Source of the DNA: Lucinisca nassula
Taxonomy: Eukaryota > Mollusca > Bivalvia > Lucinida > Lucinidae
Length of the DNA stretch: 64,000 nt
Reading direction: 5' to 3'
NCBI GenBank assembly: GCA_963580285.1
Contig: OY757014.1
Location: 15,204,725 to 15,268,724 of the forward strand
Positions 1-9,580 of the stretch are shown here, piece by piece. Each line of letters begins with the position of its first letter. Within the stretch, counting starts at the first letter, position 1. The notes under the pieces are model-generated. The model did not search any database. It worked only from the letters and a program-made list of their open reading frames with translations, and was not told where the DNA came from. The position numbers and the translations under genes were made by a program.

Positions 1-61
1 TGAGATAAGACCAGTGGTCCAGTGGATAATTTTTCCATCTTTGGAGCATCTTCTGTTATTT

Positions 62-460
62 ATTTTTGATTTATAAAAAAAAAAAAAAAAAACAGTAGTG
101 TACTGGGAACTGCACCCTGCAGTACACCACATTCTATTCAAAATTACAGACCAACCTTACCAAGTCACGGAAGGCAATGTTAATCGAGATATTTCCATGA
201 CATATTAAATGTAGAGTGCCGAGCACTGAACCTTGCAGTACACAACAATCTTTTCAAATCTACGGATCAACCTTACCACTCACGGAGGGTAATGTTTAAT
301 GAGATATTTCCATTCATGTATTTATTTATTTATTTATTTTAATTTATGCATTTATTAAAATGTAGAATACTGAGCACTTCACCTTGCAGTACACCACATT
401 CTAATCACACATACCCACTCACGCAGGGTAATGTTGGATGAGATAGTTCTAATCAGATAA
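62..460. repeat. A-rich tract and degenerate tandem repeat
   Basis: A poly-A tract (about 74-92) is followed by three diverged units around CCTTGCAGTACAC (near 115, 231 and 382), each with CTCACGGAGGGTAATG-like sequence about 60-80 bases on. Spacing is about 115 and 150 bp. A TTTA microsatellite lies near 318-341. Open frames here are short and unsupported. Confidence 0.6.
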
Positions 461-538
461 ATAAACTGCATAAATATATACTTCATCTTTAGAATTAGTT
501 GAGACATAACTGCCCTCCAACAATATCGTGCATCCCAC

Positions 539-1415
539 TTGCAATCAATGCATCTATATGTTGCCTTGGTTGTCAAACAATATATGATGTGGAAGCCTGA
601 TGGTAGTCTAGACTTCTTTTGCCTCCGGAATGGCTATTCATTAAAGCACTGTCAGCTCAGTGGCATTCTTGTGACAGCTGTAGAAAATAAATTAGGACTT
701 CCAAAAAAACTTTATGCTGCACATTCCTTTAGAATTGGAAGGGCTATTAATTTGGCAGCTAAGGGTATTCTAGTATAGCCATAAAAGAACTTGGTTGATG
801 GAAAACTGGGGCGGTAACATGGTACATACGTTTTTAAATTGTCTGTTACAGATATATTGCTTATCGGTGATTCCCTGGTTTCACACCTTGCTGACAGTGT
901 ATCTATCAGCTCTCAGACCTCCAGCTAATGCAGTGATTGTTAGCTAAAATTTTTATTAGGGTAAAGCGATGCACTGGTATCACTACGACACCGAGCTCCA
1001 ATGGTTGCTGCAGTTTCATTCAACCCTTGTGATGATAATTATTCACCTCGGGGGCAACAACCTTGTTGAGTGGTCCCAAAGCAAACTTCTTAAAGACTTT
1101 TAAAAGCTAATTTGCATACATGGCTTCTATCTATCCCGAAGCCCAAACGGTATGATCAGACATCCTCCCTAATTGTCAGTCGTGGCTGGGGGCGGACAAC
1201 ACTCATGAAGGGCTTAAAAAGCTGGATCAAAGGAGGCGTATAAACCAATCGGGTAGACAGCCTGCTTTAAATGTAGTGACCGAACAATCAAGCATGTGCT
1301 CGATTTCAATACAACAGGGCTATTTAAGACGGATAGGGGTCATCTCACTGCTGTGGGCAATATCATATTTTTAAATACATTTGAGGAAGTAGTCAATCAA
1401 TTTGTTACAGACCCT
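539..1415 (+). pseudogene. Decayed tyrosine recombinase / SGNH-hydrolase fusion, mobile-element type
   Basis: The 79-codon frame at 539-778 contains HSFRIGRAINLAAKG, the active-site His-x-x-Arg region of tyrosine recombinases as found in DIRS/Crypton-like elements. One frame over, about 771-830, the sequence continues with a Gly-(stop)-Trp-Lys segment and a Tyr-Ile-Arg ending, matching the usual GRW...YIR end that carries the catalytic tyrosine. Next comes an SGNH-hydrolase-like region: LIGDSLVSH (about 859, block I GDS), IIIHLGGNNLVEW (about 1036, block III), ADNTHEGLKKLDQRRR (about 1190) and TDRGHLTAVGN (about 1330, DxxH-like block V). Frameshifts and stops separate the blocks, so the copy is dead. 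The recombinase N-terminus is missing. The block order is seen directly; assignment to a particular element class is inference. Confidence 0.72.
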
Positions 1416-1550
1416 TCTTCCCAAATGTAAAATCCTAATATGTAGTTAGAATAACAGGACAAGGATAAAAAGGCTATATTCATAAAAATGTTGACTTGCT
1501 GAATTGGGGGACAAATTTATGTGGGGCATCATAAATTTGCTGTGGCGGAA

Positions 1551-2738
1551 TTCAGCATTCGATAGGGGGGACGCTTTGCTTACACAGCTGTTTGGTTGTA
1601 ATGAAACTTTACGCCTTGAGCCTAGATTCCAAATACTGGTTGCTGGGGGCAAAGGCTGAAGTTTGTTTCTTTCAGGACTTCTACTTGGACTGGGTGGCAT
1701 CTCCTTCATGGAAGTGGTTCGCCATAGCCTGAAGATTTGTTCTTGAGCCTAGATTCCGGATACTGGTTGCTGGGAGCAGAGCTGAGGCTTGTTTCTTTCA
1801 GAACTTCTTGAACTGGGTGGCGTCTCCTTCATGGAAATGGTTCGCCATAGCCTGAGGATGTGTTCCCCCCAGGGTCATACTAAAAAATTTCTAAATTGCA
1901 AGTCATAAGTAAGGTTCGCACGTGCAGCCGGGGCTATTTGAATATATGTAATAAGGGATGGATTACATGGTATGCATTGCATAATGCAGAAGATGGTATG
2001 GAATGCGTGTCATGGAATGCATTTTGGAGTGCACATTACGGAGTGCTCACTGTCAAGATTAGTTGGAGTGCATAAATTGGAGTGCACAAGAGTTGGGATA
2101 GAGTGGAGCGTACAAATAGGATGTGCGCAATATCTGGATTGTTACATAATTTGGAGCGTACAGTCAGGATGTGCGCAATATTTAGAATGCTAAAAATTGT
2201 AAAGCATACAAACAAGATGTATGCAATATTTGGAATACTTGGAGCGTACAAATAGGATGTGCGCAATATTTGGATTGTTACAAAATTTGGAGCGTACAAA
2301 CAGGATGTGCGCAATATTTGGAATGTTAAAAAATTGTGGAGCGTACAAACAGGATGTACGCAATATTTGGAATACTCTGTTACAAATTTGGAGCGTACTA
2401 TAGGAAGTGCGCAATTTTTGGAATATTACAAAATCTTGGAGCACACATTTGGAGTGTGCACATATTTTGGAATACTCAAAATTCAAAATTGGACTGCACA
2501 ATATTTTGAGTGCAAACAAATTAATAATTTGGTGCCCGTTTTCGTGCGAGCAAGGTTATATGCTGTCACTGCGTCCCCCCTTTGACCTGAATCTACTCGG
2601 TGTCCATATACTGCCAGATATTGTAGAGACTAAAACACATTATTGAAATAATGTTTTATTAACTATGTGAAAAAGGAGATAAGTAAAAGTAGTTGTATCT
2701 ATATATATTTTGTTGTATGAGTGAGCATCCTTAATAAT
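1551..2738. repeat. 1.19 kb direct repeat, copy 1
   Basis: This block recurs almost base for base at 3621-4808 (offset 2069-2070 bp). By eye the copies differ by a few substitutions and single-base indels, such as an extra A near 1652. It holds a TTGCTGGGGGCAAGG-like segment that is itself repeated in diverged form (about 1620-1735 and 1745-1855), then the minisatellite listed next. The high identity points to recent duplication. No coding function is visible. Confidence 0.9.
2100..2530. repeat. ~48 bp minisatellite inside copy 1
   Basis: About nine units read roughly GGAGCGTACAAACAGGATGT followed by GCGCAATATTTGGAATGTTA and a short A/T spacer. Open frames on both strands are repeat translations with no protein character. 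Confidence 0.88.
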
Positions 2739-3190
2739 AGGGATTATCAACTAAATGATAATCCCATTTATTTGGTGCGAACAAATTGAATGGACTGTCA
2801 TTAATGTGTCATGATTGCAGCTTCAGGGTGGCTTGACCTATCATTATTTAGGTTTAAACAATGTCTGATCGCAATTTCGATCTCGTCATCCACCATGACA
2901 GTTGGTCCAGGTTACTGGACGCTTGCACCGTGTTTGTTATTCAGCAGTCAAGCGTCTTAAGGGCCAAACTATGGTTTGGCGTCTTGCGCATGCTCAGGGA
3001 AACCTTCCTTTTCCGTTTTCAAATCCAGCAAAAGAAAGTTGTATTTTTAAGAGGAATCTAAACCCCACCCACCCGCCGCTGTCGTTGTGATCTTATTGGC
3101 AGTCCAGGAAGTTTAATACCTGATACAGTCTTAAGTTCTTTTCATTTCAGGCTTGTTTGGTGCCTCCTGGTGCTGAGGCTGGCATGTCCT
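2739..3190. other. Spacer between direct-repeat copies, no gene seen
   Basis: Unique-looking sequence. Two overlapping frames of 62-66 codons at 2861-3090 have no recognisable motif and are probably chance. Confidence 0.5.
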
Positions 3191-3260
3191 AATTAAAGAT
3201 GGCCTTTGGAAGCAAGGAATAGACTACAGAAGTGAAAAATATGGAGTGTGCATGTTTTCT

Positions 3261-3454
3261 GGGCCAGACTAGATACAAGATATAAGAAGCTTTATTTAAA
3301 GTCGACATTCATAACTTACAACAATTTAACATTAGCCTAGGGCTATTTTGTCGACAAACACATATTAAGACTATACAAGTATAAAGTTATAACAAAGATC
3401 ATAGATAAATCTAGACTAGCTAGTTTCGGCCAATTAGGCCTCATCAGTGACCAT
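3261..3454 (-). ncRNA. Hammerhead ribozyme, family B, disrupted by insertion
   Basis: Minus-strand core at 3413-3452: CUGAUGA, stem II GGCC/GGCC around UAAUU, GAAAC, and a small palindromic stem III. The 3' strand of stem I lies at 3261-3266, separated by the insertion at 3273-3412. As placed it cannot fold as a compact ribozyme. Confidence 0.75.
3273..3412. mobile_element. 140 bp insertion with 7 bp target-site duplication
   Basis: Flanked by AGACTAG at 3266-3272 and 3413-3419. Removing it restores the family-B ribozyme. It contains AAGCTTTATTTAAAGTCGAC near one end, which could be the reversed 3' end of a retroposon with an AATAAA-like signal. No terminal inverted repeats are seen. Confidence 0.6.
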
Positions 3455-3620
3455 CAGATATTTTCAAATTTCCATAATGGAATCAATGATCCCAAAGGAC
3501 AAGAAAATATAATCTACACTATGATGTAGACTCCGGATCTGTTGTTTATGGCCACCTAATTTCTTCACCGAGAGATCCTGCTGACTTTTGATCAGCTGAG
3601 CTTCGAGGTGCAATGCGGGA

Positions 3621-4808
3621 TTCAGCATTCGATAGGGGGGACGCTTTGCTTAGACAGCTGTTTGGTTGTAATGAAACTTTACGCCTTGAGCCTAGATTCC
3701 AAATACTGGTTGCTGGGGGCAAGGCTGAAGTTTGTTTCTTTCAGGACTTCTACTTGGACTGGGTGGCATCTCCTTCATGGAAGTGGTTCGCCATAGCCTG
3801 AAGATTTGTTCTTGAGCCTAGATTCCGGGTACTGGTTGCTGGGAGCAGAGCTGAGGCTTGTTTCTTTCAGAACTTCTTGAACTGGGTGGCGTCTCCTTCA
3901 TGGAAATGGTTCACCATAGCCTGAGGATGTGTTCCCCCCAGGGTCATACTAAAAAATTTCTAAATTGCAAGTCATAAGTAAGGTTCGCATGTGCAGCCGG
4001 GGCTATTTGAATATATGTAATATGGGATGGATTACATGGTATGCATTGCATAATGCAGAAGATGGTATGGAATGCGTGTCATGGAATGCATTTTGGAGTG
4101 CACATTACGGAGTGCTCACTGTCAAGATTAGTTGGAGTGCATAAATTGGAGTGCACAAGAGTTGGGATAGAGTGGAGCGTACAAATAGGATGTGCGCAAT
4201 ATCTGGATTGTTACATAATTTGGAGCGTACAGTCAGGATGTGCGCAATATTTAGAATGCTAAAAATTGTAAAGCATACAAACAAGATGTATGCAATATTT
4301 GGAATACTTGGAGCGTACAAATAGGATGTGCGCAATATTTGGATTGTTACAAAATTTGGAGCGTACAAACAGGATGTGCGCAATATTTGGAATGTTTAAA
4401 AAATTGTGGAGCGTACAAACAGGATGTACGCAATATTTGGAATACTCTGTTACAAAATTTGGAGCGTACTATAGGAAATGCGCAATTTTTGGAATGTTAC
4501 AAAATCTTGGAGCACACATTTGGAGTGTGCGCATATTTTGGAATACTCAAAATTCAAAATTGGACTGCACAATATTTTGAGTGCAAACAAATTAATAATT
4601 TGGTGCCCGTTTTCGTGCGAGCAAGGTTATATGCTGTCACTGCTTCCCCCCTTTGACCTGAATCTACTCGGTGTCCATATACTGCCAGATATTGTAGAGA
4701 CTAAAACACATTATTGAAATAATGTTTTATTAACTATGTGAAAAAGGAGATAAATAAAAGTAGTTGTATCTATATATATTTTGTTGTATGAGTGAGCATC
4801 CTTAATAA
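3621..4808. repeat. 1.19 kb direct repeat, copy 2
   Basis: Near-identical to 1551-2738. The two copies are separated by 882 bp holding the interrupted family-B retrozyme unit. The arrangement fits a 2.07 kb tandem duplication whose second unit is truncated. I see no primer site, polypurine tract or TG...CA ends to support an LTR reading. Confidence 0.9.
4169..4600. repeat. ~48 bp minisatellite inside copy 2
   Basis: Same GGAGCGTACAAACAGGATGT units as copy 1 in the same order. It predates the duplication. Confidence 0.88.
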
Positions 4809-5130
4809 AAAAATATATTGCTTTATTATGGCATAATACAGCGACTTTAATTCAGCAAATGTTCTATGACAGCCTATTCTATGTTTGTTGTTTCCAGGTA
4901 AAATTGTTACAAATTGCCACAAACTTTGATTTTTTATTATTCAGCAAAGACAAGCAGTTTCATCTTTGGATATGATACATTATACTATATTTGTTGAAAT
5001 GCAATAGTTATTCTCAGTGGACTAAAAGGAAAGTTTATATGGAAAGGTTCAATGCCACAGACAAATTGTCATTTCCACTAAAAGGGGATGGCACTGGCCG
5101 GGGGTATACGTGCCCCACTGGGCACTTTGT
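4809..5130. other. AT-rich, no gene seen
   Basis: No motif or repeat recognised. Confidence 0.4.
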
Positions 5131-5530
5131 CTAGTTTTCCCTTTGTTTTCATAAAAATTGGTCCATTAGTTGTCTAGATGAAATCTAGGTTAAGTTTGCA
5201 TATGGGTCATCAGGGATCAAAAACTAGGTGACTGGGTCAAATCATACCAAAACCTTGTGTATGCAATAGAGGCTGCATTCTAATTGATTTTCCTTGAAAC
5301 TTTGAATGTTTGTTTTGATGAAGTCTTGGTTGAGTGGAAATATTGGTCATCAGGGATCAATGGCTAGGTCAGATCATACAAAAAACTATTGAAGTCAATA
5401 GAGGCTGTGTGGATCTTCATGAAAACTGGTTAGATGGTTTGTTTTGATAGATTCCAGGTCAAGTTGGAAAATGGGCCATCTAGGGTCAAAAAGTAGGCCA
5501 CTAGGTCATATTAGAGATGGATGTTGTATA
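5130..5530. repeat. Degenerate tandem repeat, bivalve satellite type
   Basis: About three to four diverged units of roughly 120-130 bp share GGTCATCAGGGATCAAAAAC, CTAGGTCACTGGGTC and GTCAATAGAGGCTG-like segments. This resembles repeats common in bivalve genomes. Confidence 0.65.
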
Positions 5531-5562
5531 TGCAGCAGACGCTGTACTTCTATTATCATTCT

Positions 5563-5806
5563 GAGCCCAGTTGTTCAAAGCATCGTTAGCTTAACGAGCT
5601 CGTTAGTGGTCATATTGTTAACTGTTCTAGCAAGTTTAATACCCCAAATTTTGTTATGTTTGCTGAAAAAATGTGAGCAGCATTTGCATATGCAAAAGCT
5701 GCTCACATTTTTTCAGCAAAAATATTAGCATTTTTGCTAAAATAAATGATCAAAGTTTTAATGATATTTTAACTAACCATGCCATTACTTTTGAACAACT
5801 GGCCCC
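5563..5806. mobile_element. MITE with GAGCCCAGTTGTTCAAA termini
   Basis: Terminal inverted repeats GAGCCCAGTTGTTCAAA and TTTGAACAACTGGCCCC. Inside is a near-perfect hairpin at about 5660-5723: arms TTGCTGAAAAAATGTGAGCA and its complement around ATTTGCATATGCAAAA. A second family member lies at 9982-10160. Confidence 0.8.
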
Positions 5807-5939
5807 TGGTCAATTATCTCGGGTGAATGGATACAGGGCCATCATGGCCCTCTTGCTTTACCAAACATGCCAATCGCAACAATAGTCATCTGCTGGTGTC
5901 TTTAAAAATCATTATTGCAGACAATGTGACCCAGATCAG

Positions 5940-6178
5940 GCGTCCACACTGTTTACCTGTATGCAAAATGTGTTTGAAAAATTTGCAAGAAGAGGCAACG
6001 GACGACATTTTAAGATGCAAATGCCAAGAAAAACTGCATCTGAAAACAGAATCTGAAAATCTGCATACTCTTGCAAACTTTTCAAACATATCTTTACATA
6101 TTGGCAAACTGTGGACCCTAATCAAACAGCTCCTAGAACAGCAGTCCGATGTGATTCTACACTGTTTGCAAGGATGAC
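5940..6178. repeat. Imperfect long inverted repeat plus GCAAACAG palindrome
   Basis: Sequence from GTCCACACTGTTT (about 5942) through TGTGTTTGAAAAATTTGCAA is matched in reverse by CTTGCAAACTTTTCAAACAT (about 6070) through CAAACTGTGGACC. A GCAAACAG-type palindrome half overlaps at 6104-6176. MITE-like; open frames on both strands are by-products. Confidence 0.6.
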
Positions 6179-6429
6179 TTTTAAAGTAAATAACAGAAGA
6201 CAAAGCAGACAACAATTGTTGTTAGTAGTCTCAGGGTTAAAATGTTCAATTGCTGTTCCACTTCTTTATGTCTGAATCCACTAGACTGGGTCCTGCAGTA
6301 ACAGGATGAAATAAAACAACCTTTATAAAGATAAATATTTAATAATGTAAAAACAATGTATTTCACACCACACCATAGCTCTAGATAAGGCATAGTGAGG
6401 ATAAATTAGAGATAATCTTCCATATTTCT

Positions 6430-6662
6430 TGTCAACCCATTTTGTACCGGAAACTCCCAAAGGGGTAATTCGCAAACAGTGCAGGACCAGATCAGATGGT
6501 CTCTGATCAGAACCTACACTGTTTGCAAAAAGTTCAGCCTTTTCCAAATAAATTTTGAAGAAAAGACAACCTGACACCCCTAAATTTTGAAATGGACATG
6601 TGCTTTATATAAGACGGAAGATTCTATTCAGAACAAAAAGGGGTAAAACACATCTCATAGAT
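6430..6662. mobile_element. MITE copy with GCAAACAG palindrome
   Basis: Shares CGGAAACTCCCAAAGGGGTA, the palindrome (6472-6526) and the AAATTTTGAAGAAAA...CACCCCTAAATTTTGAAA tail with the more complete copy at 46937-47164. Its TTAACCC/GGGTTAA ends are eroded. Confidence 0.75.
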
Positions 6663-6969
6663 ACTTGTTAGAATCTCCTCAAGATTCAAGATTTTATTAG
6701 TGACGAAGTCCAACAAGATTACAACATTCAACAAATAATAAAAATGTTGAGGAAAGTTGCAGACTGTGATACTGTAGAATAGTCTCAAACATCTTCATGA
6801 TCATGGCTGTGATGAAGAGCATTATCAAATAATATAATCATCACCACCAGAGAATACAACTTGGAATATTATACTGGACAGCCTACTGTAGATTTTTGTG
6901 TCTATTTGACTAGTTGTTTAGTGTCCATTTGACTAGAAATCCACATCTAACACACGCTAGCTAGGATAC
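6663..6969. other. No gene seen
   Basis: Starts with TCAAGATTCAAGATTTTATT, which may be the reversed 3' end of a retroposon; otherwise unassigned. Confidence 0.35.
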
Positions 6970-7238
6970 ATTACGAAAACACACCTATATAAATTCATTG
7001 TAATCTTTATCATCCAAAAATAACAATTTTAAGATGAAAAACTGTGATATTTTTCTTATTTCTGCTCATAATATAGATTGTGGGTACTTGTTAGAACCGC
7101 CTCATCGAGGCGGTTCTAACTAGTACCTATAATCTATATTTTAGAGTAGAAATAAGAAAAATAAGGTTTGCCCCTGTGGACCCCAGTTTTACTATATAAG
7201 AGTGGGGTTCAAATTTATATAGGTGTGTTTTCGTGATG
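6970..7238. mobile_element. MITE with ACGAAAACACACCTATA ends
   Basis: Terminal inverted repeats TTACGAAAACACACCTATA and TATAGGTGTGTTTTCGTGAT. The centre is a hairpin, GAACCGCCTC-ATC-GAGGCGGTTC, flanked by complementary TAGATTGTGGGTACTTGTTA-like arms. Other copies: 21235-21492, 23470-27890 (split), 30293-30564, 32843-33563 (split), 43409-43663 and 45262-45532. Confidence 0.88.
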
Positions 7239-7294
7239 GTGTTCTTACAGCTGACAGGGATCAACTAAAAGTCACAATATCTGGACATGTGAAA

Positions 7295-7401
7295 AAGCCA
7301 AGATCAGATCAATATCAAGAACTACAATACAGCCCCAGATCATACTACTTCAAAGAGCAGCAGGTCTATACTAGATGGAACAGTAAAGGTCCAGGTGTTT
7401 A
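7295..7401. repeat. Left flanking direct repeat of the ribozyme array
   Basis: AGCCAAGATCA, AAGAACTAC, ATACAGCCC and AGCAGGTCTATA appear here and again, in order and diverged, at about 9112-9205 on the other side of the 383 bp array. The array interrupts or was duplicated within this background. Confidence 0.6.
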
Positions 7402-7459
7402 ATAAAAATAAAAAATGAGTTCCTTTAAGAGCATTGAAAAAATTCATAAGAAAGAAGAT

Positions 7460-7505
7460 GGGTCATACTATGTAGTTTCGGCTAATAAAGCCTCATCAGT
7501 GACCC
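7460..7505 (-). ncRNA. Type I hammerhead ribozyme, unit 1
   Basis: Minus-strand reading: stem I GGGUCA, core CUGAUGA, stem II GGCU-UUAUU-AGCC, core GAAAC, small stem III in a palindrome (ACUACAUAGU here), then UA and the stem I return UGACCC. Predicted cleavage follows the A before UGACCC. All core bases are present. Confidence 0.88.
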
Positions 7506-7842
7506 TGTAATGATCCGGCAAAGAAAGCCAGATAAAACATACTGCAATTTTTCGAAGTTCGAATAGGCAATCGATTCAAAGACTGATATAAATCAAAATG
7601 GGGTCCAAATAATTAAAAACCTGTCTAGAATACGAGTCTAAACCAATAATTTATTTCTGATTTCTCAGAATATTCATGCTGATCTCAAAGGACCAAAAGT
7701 AAAATATAAACTGCACTATGGTTGATGTACGGGGAGACGTTTTACGGCCGCCACACTGCACAACACCAGCTGCAGTGAAGGCAAATAAAAATAAAAAATG
7801 AGTTCCTTTAAGAGCAATGAAAACATTCATAACAAAGAGGAT

Positions 7843-7888
7843 GGGTCATACTACGTAGTTTCGGCTAATAAAGCCTCATCAGTGACCC
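7843..7888 (-). ncRNA. Type I hammerhead ribozyme, unit 2
   Basis: Same fold with stem III palindrome ACUACGUAGU; all core bases intact. The short stem III is typical of animal hammerheads that act more efficiently as dimers, which suits a tandem array. Confidence 0.9.
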
Positions 7889-8225
7889 TGTAATGATCCG
7901 GCAAAGAAAGCCAGAGAAAACATACTGCAATTTTTCGAATTTCGAATAGGCAATTGATTCAAAGACTGACATAAATCAAAATGGTGTCCAAATAATTAAA
8001 AACATGTCTAGAATACGAGTCTAAACCAATAATTTATTTCTGATTTCTCAGAATATTCACGCTGATCTCAAAGGACCAAAAGTTAAATATAAACTGCACT
8101 ATGGTTGATGTACGGGGAGACGTTTTTCGGCCGCCACACGGCACAACACCAGCTGCAGTGAAGGCAGATAAAAATCAAAAATGAGTTCCTCTAAGAGCAA
8201 TGAAAACATTCATAAGAAAGAAGAT

Positions 8226-8271
8226 GGGTCATACTACGTAGTTTCGGCTAATAAAGCCTCATCAGTGACCC
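8226..8271 (-). ncRNA. Type I hammerhead ribozyme, unit 3
   Basis: All core bases intact (CUGAUGA, GAAAC, UA at the cleavage site). Six base pairs in stem I and four in stem II. Confidence 0.9.
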
Positions 8272-8608
8272 TGTAATGATGCAGCAAAGAAAGCCAGAGA
8301 AAACATACTGCAATTTTTCAAATTTCGAATAGGCAATCGATTCAAAGACTGATATAAATCAAAATGGGGTCCAAATAATTAAAAACCTGTCTAGAATAAG
8401 AGTCTTAACCAATAATTTATTTCTGATTTCTCAGAATATTCACCCTGATCTCAAAGGACCAAAAGTAAAATATAAGCTGCACTATGGTTGATGTACGGGG
8501 AGACGTTTTACGGCCGCCACACTGCACAACACCAGCTGCAGTGAAGGCAAATAAAAATAAAAAATGAGTTCCTTTAAGAGCAATGAAAACATTCATAAGA
8601 AAGAAGAT

Positions 8609-8654
8609 GGGTCATACTACGTAGTTTTGGCTAATAAAGCCTCATCAGTGACCC
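8609..8654 (-). ncRNA. Hammerhead ribozyme, unit 4, core mutated
   Basis: The plus strand reads GTAGTTTTGGC where the other units read GTAGTTTCGGC, so the RNA has AAAA instead of GAAA after stem II. That replaces G12, the proposed general base of the hammerhead, so this copy is predicted inactive. The stems are unchanged. Confidence 0.85.
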
Positions 8655-8991
8655 TGTAATGATCCGGCAAAGAAAGCCAGAGAAAACATACTGCAATTTT
8701 TCAAATTTCGAATAGGCAATCGATTCAAATACTGATATAAATCAAAATGGTGTCCAAATAATTAAAAACATGTCTAGAATACGAGTCTAAACCAATAATT
8801 TATTTCTGATTTCTCAGAATAATCACGCTGATCTCAAAGGACCAAAAGTAAAATATAAACTGCACTATGGTTGATGTACGGGGAGATGTTTTACGGCCGC
8901 CACACGGCACAACACCAGCTGCAGTGAAGGCAAATAAAAATCAAAAATGAGTTCCTTCAAGAGCAATGAAAACATTCATAAGAAAGAAGAT

Positions 8992-9037
8992 GGGTCATAC
9001 TACATAGTTTCGGCTAATAAAGCCTCATCAGTGACCC
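8992..9037 (-). ncRNA. Type I hammerhead ribozyme, unit 5
   Basis: Core intact, stem III palindrome ACUAUGUAGU. The array unit stops about 70 bp beyond it, at 9110. Confidence 0.87.
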
Positions 9038-9111
9038 TGTAATGATCCGGCAAAGAAAGCCAGAGAAAACATACTGCAATTTTTGGAATTTCGAATAGGC
9101 AATCGATTCAA

Positions 9112-9580
9112 GCCAAGATCAAGAACTACCATACAGCCCAATATCAGACTATTCCAATTAGAAGCAGGTCTATAATAGATCAGACAGTACAGGGCCCGAT
9201 CAGAGTTTTCTACAAAACAACAAAAAACACCCTGATCCGAACCTGCAGCAACCACAATGACAAGCATGCACAAAAAACAAAATCCCTGAATTACTAATGA
9301 CTTCAGTCCATCTACATGGACCACATGTGAGTCACCACATTTGGCAACAGAAGGTTAGACGTTTTTTTAAGGGTACACCAGTTTTTGCCCACCTCTGACA
9401 AACGATCAGCTCAAAATAAGTGAAATGATCTTGAAAGGGCCATAAACCAAAACCAAAAAAAAATAAATCAGTCCATCACTGATGCCTTGCCATCAACCAT
9501 GAATGGCATAAAGTCCATTTTCTACAAATGAGTTAAATGAGGTGATTATCACAAGTACCAATAAGAAGTATTTCTAAAAG
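9112..9580. other. Right flank of array and spacer
   Basis: Begins with the right-hand copy of the flanking repeat (about 9112-9205). The rest shows no motif; a 98-codon minus frame at 9028-9324 overlaps the array end and is not credible. Confidence 0.45.

Larger units (their letters stand above)
3195..3535 (-). mobile_element. Retrozyme-like unit, family B, interrupted
   Basis: Matches the units at 32880-33327: the CTTTGGAAGCAAGGAATA start, the GTGCATGTTTTCTGG segment, the hammerhead core and the AAAGGACAAGAAAATATAAT end. The copy is truncated after CACTATGATGTA. A 140 bp insertion splits it at the ribozyme cleavage site. Confidence 0.75.
7402..9110 (-). mobile_element. 383 bp tandem array with hammerhead ribozymes (retrozyme-like, family A)
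   Basis: Equivalent ribozyme positions fall at 7460, 7843, 8226, 8609 and 8992, exactly 383 bp apart, giving about 4.5 units at high identity. On the minus strand each unit holds a 46 nt hammerhead and, elsewhere, a second conserved block (reverse of GAGACGTTTTACGGCCGCCA). No protein is encoded. Tandem non-coding units with type I hammerheads are the hallmark of metazoan retrozymes, non-autonomous elements whose RNA self-cleaves to monomers and circularises; that behaviour is inferred here from structure. Confidence 0.88.

Noticed and set aside
2036..2585. Frames of 60-109 codons on both strands, repeated at 4105-4656
   Set aside because: They translate a 48 bp minisatellite and its duplicate; no protein-like composition.
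3266..3419. Self-splicing intron in the family-B unit
   Set aside because: The 140 bp insert has a 7 bp direct duplication and no group I or II core; a transposed insertion is the better explanation.
1551..4808. LTR retrotransposon reading of the two 1.19 kb direct repeats
   Set aside because: No TG...CA ends, primer-binding site, polypurine tract or gag/pol between them; tandem duplication is simpler.
7402..9110. Possible CRISPR array (regular direct repeats)
   Set aside because: Eukaryotic context; 383 bp units are repeated in full with no unique spacers, and no cas genes. The hammerhead explains the conserved core.
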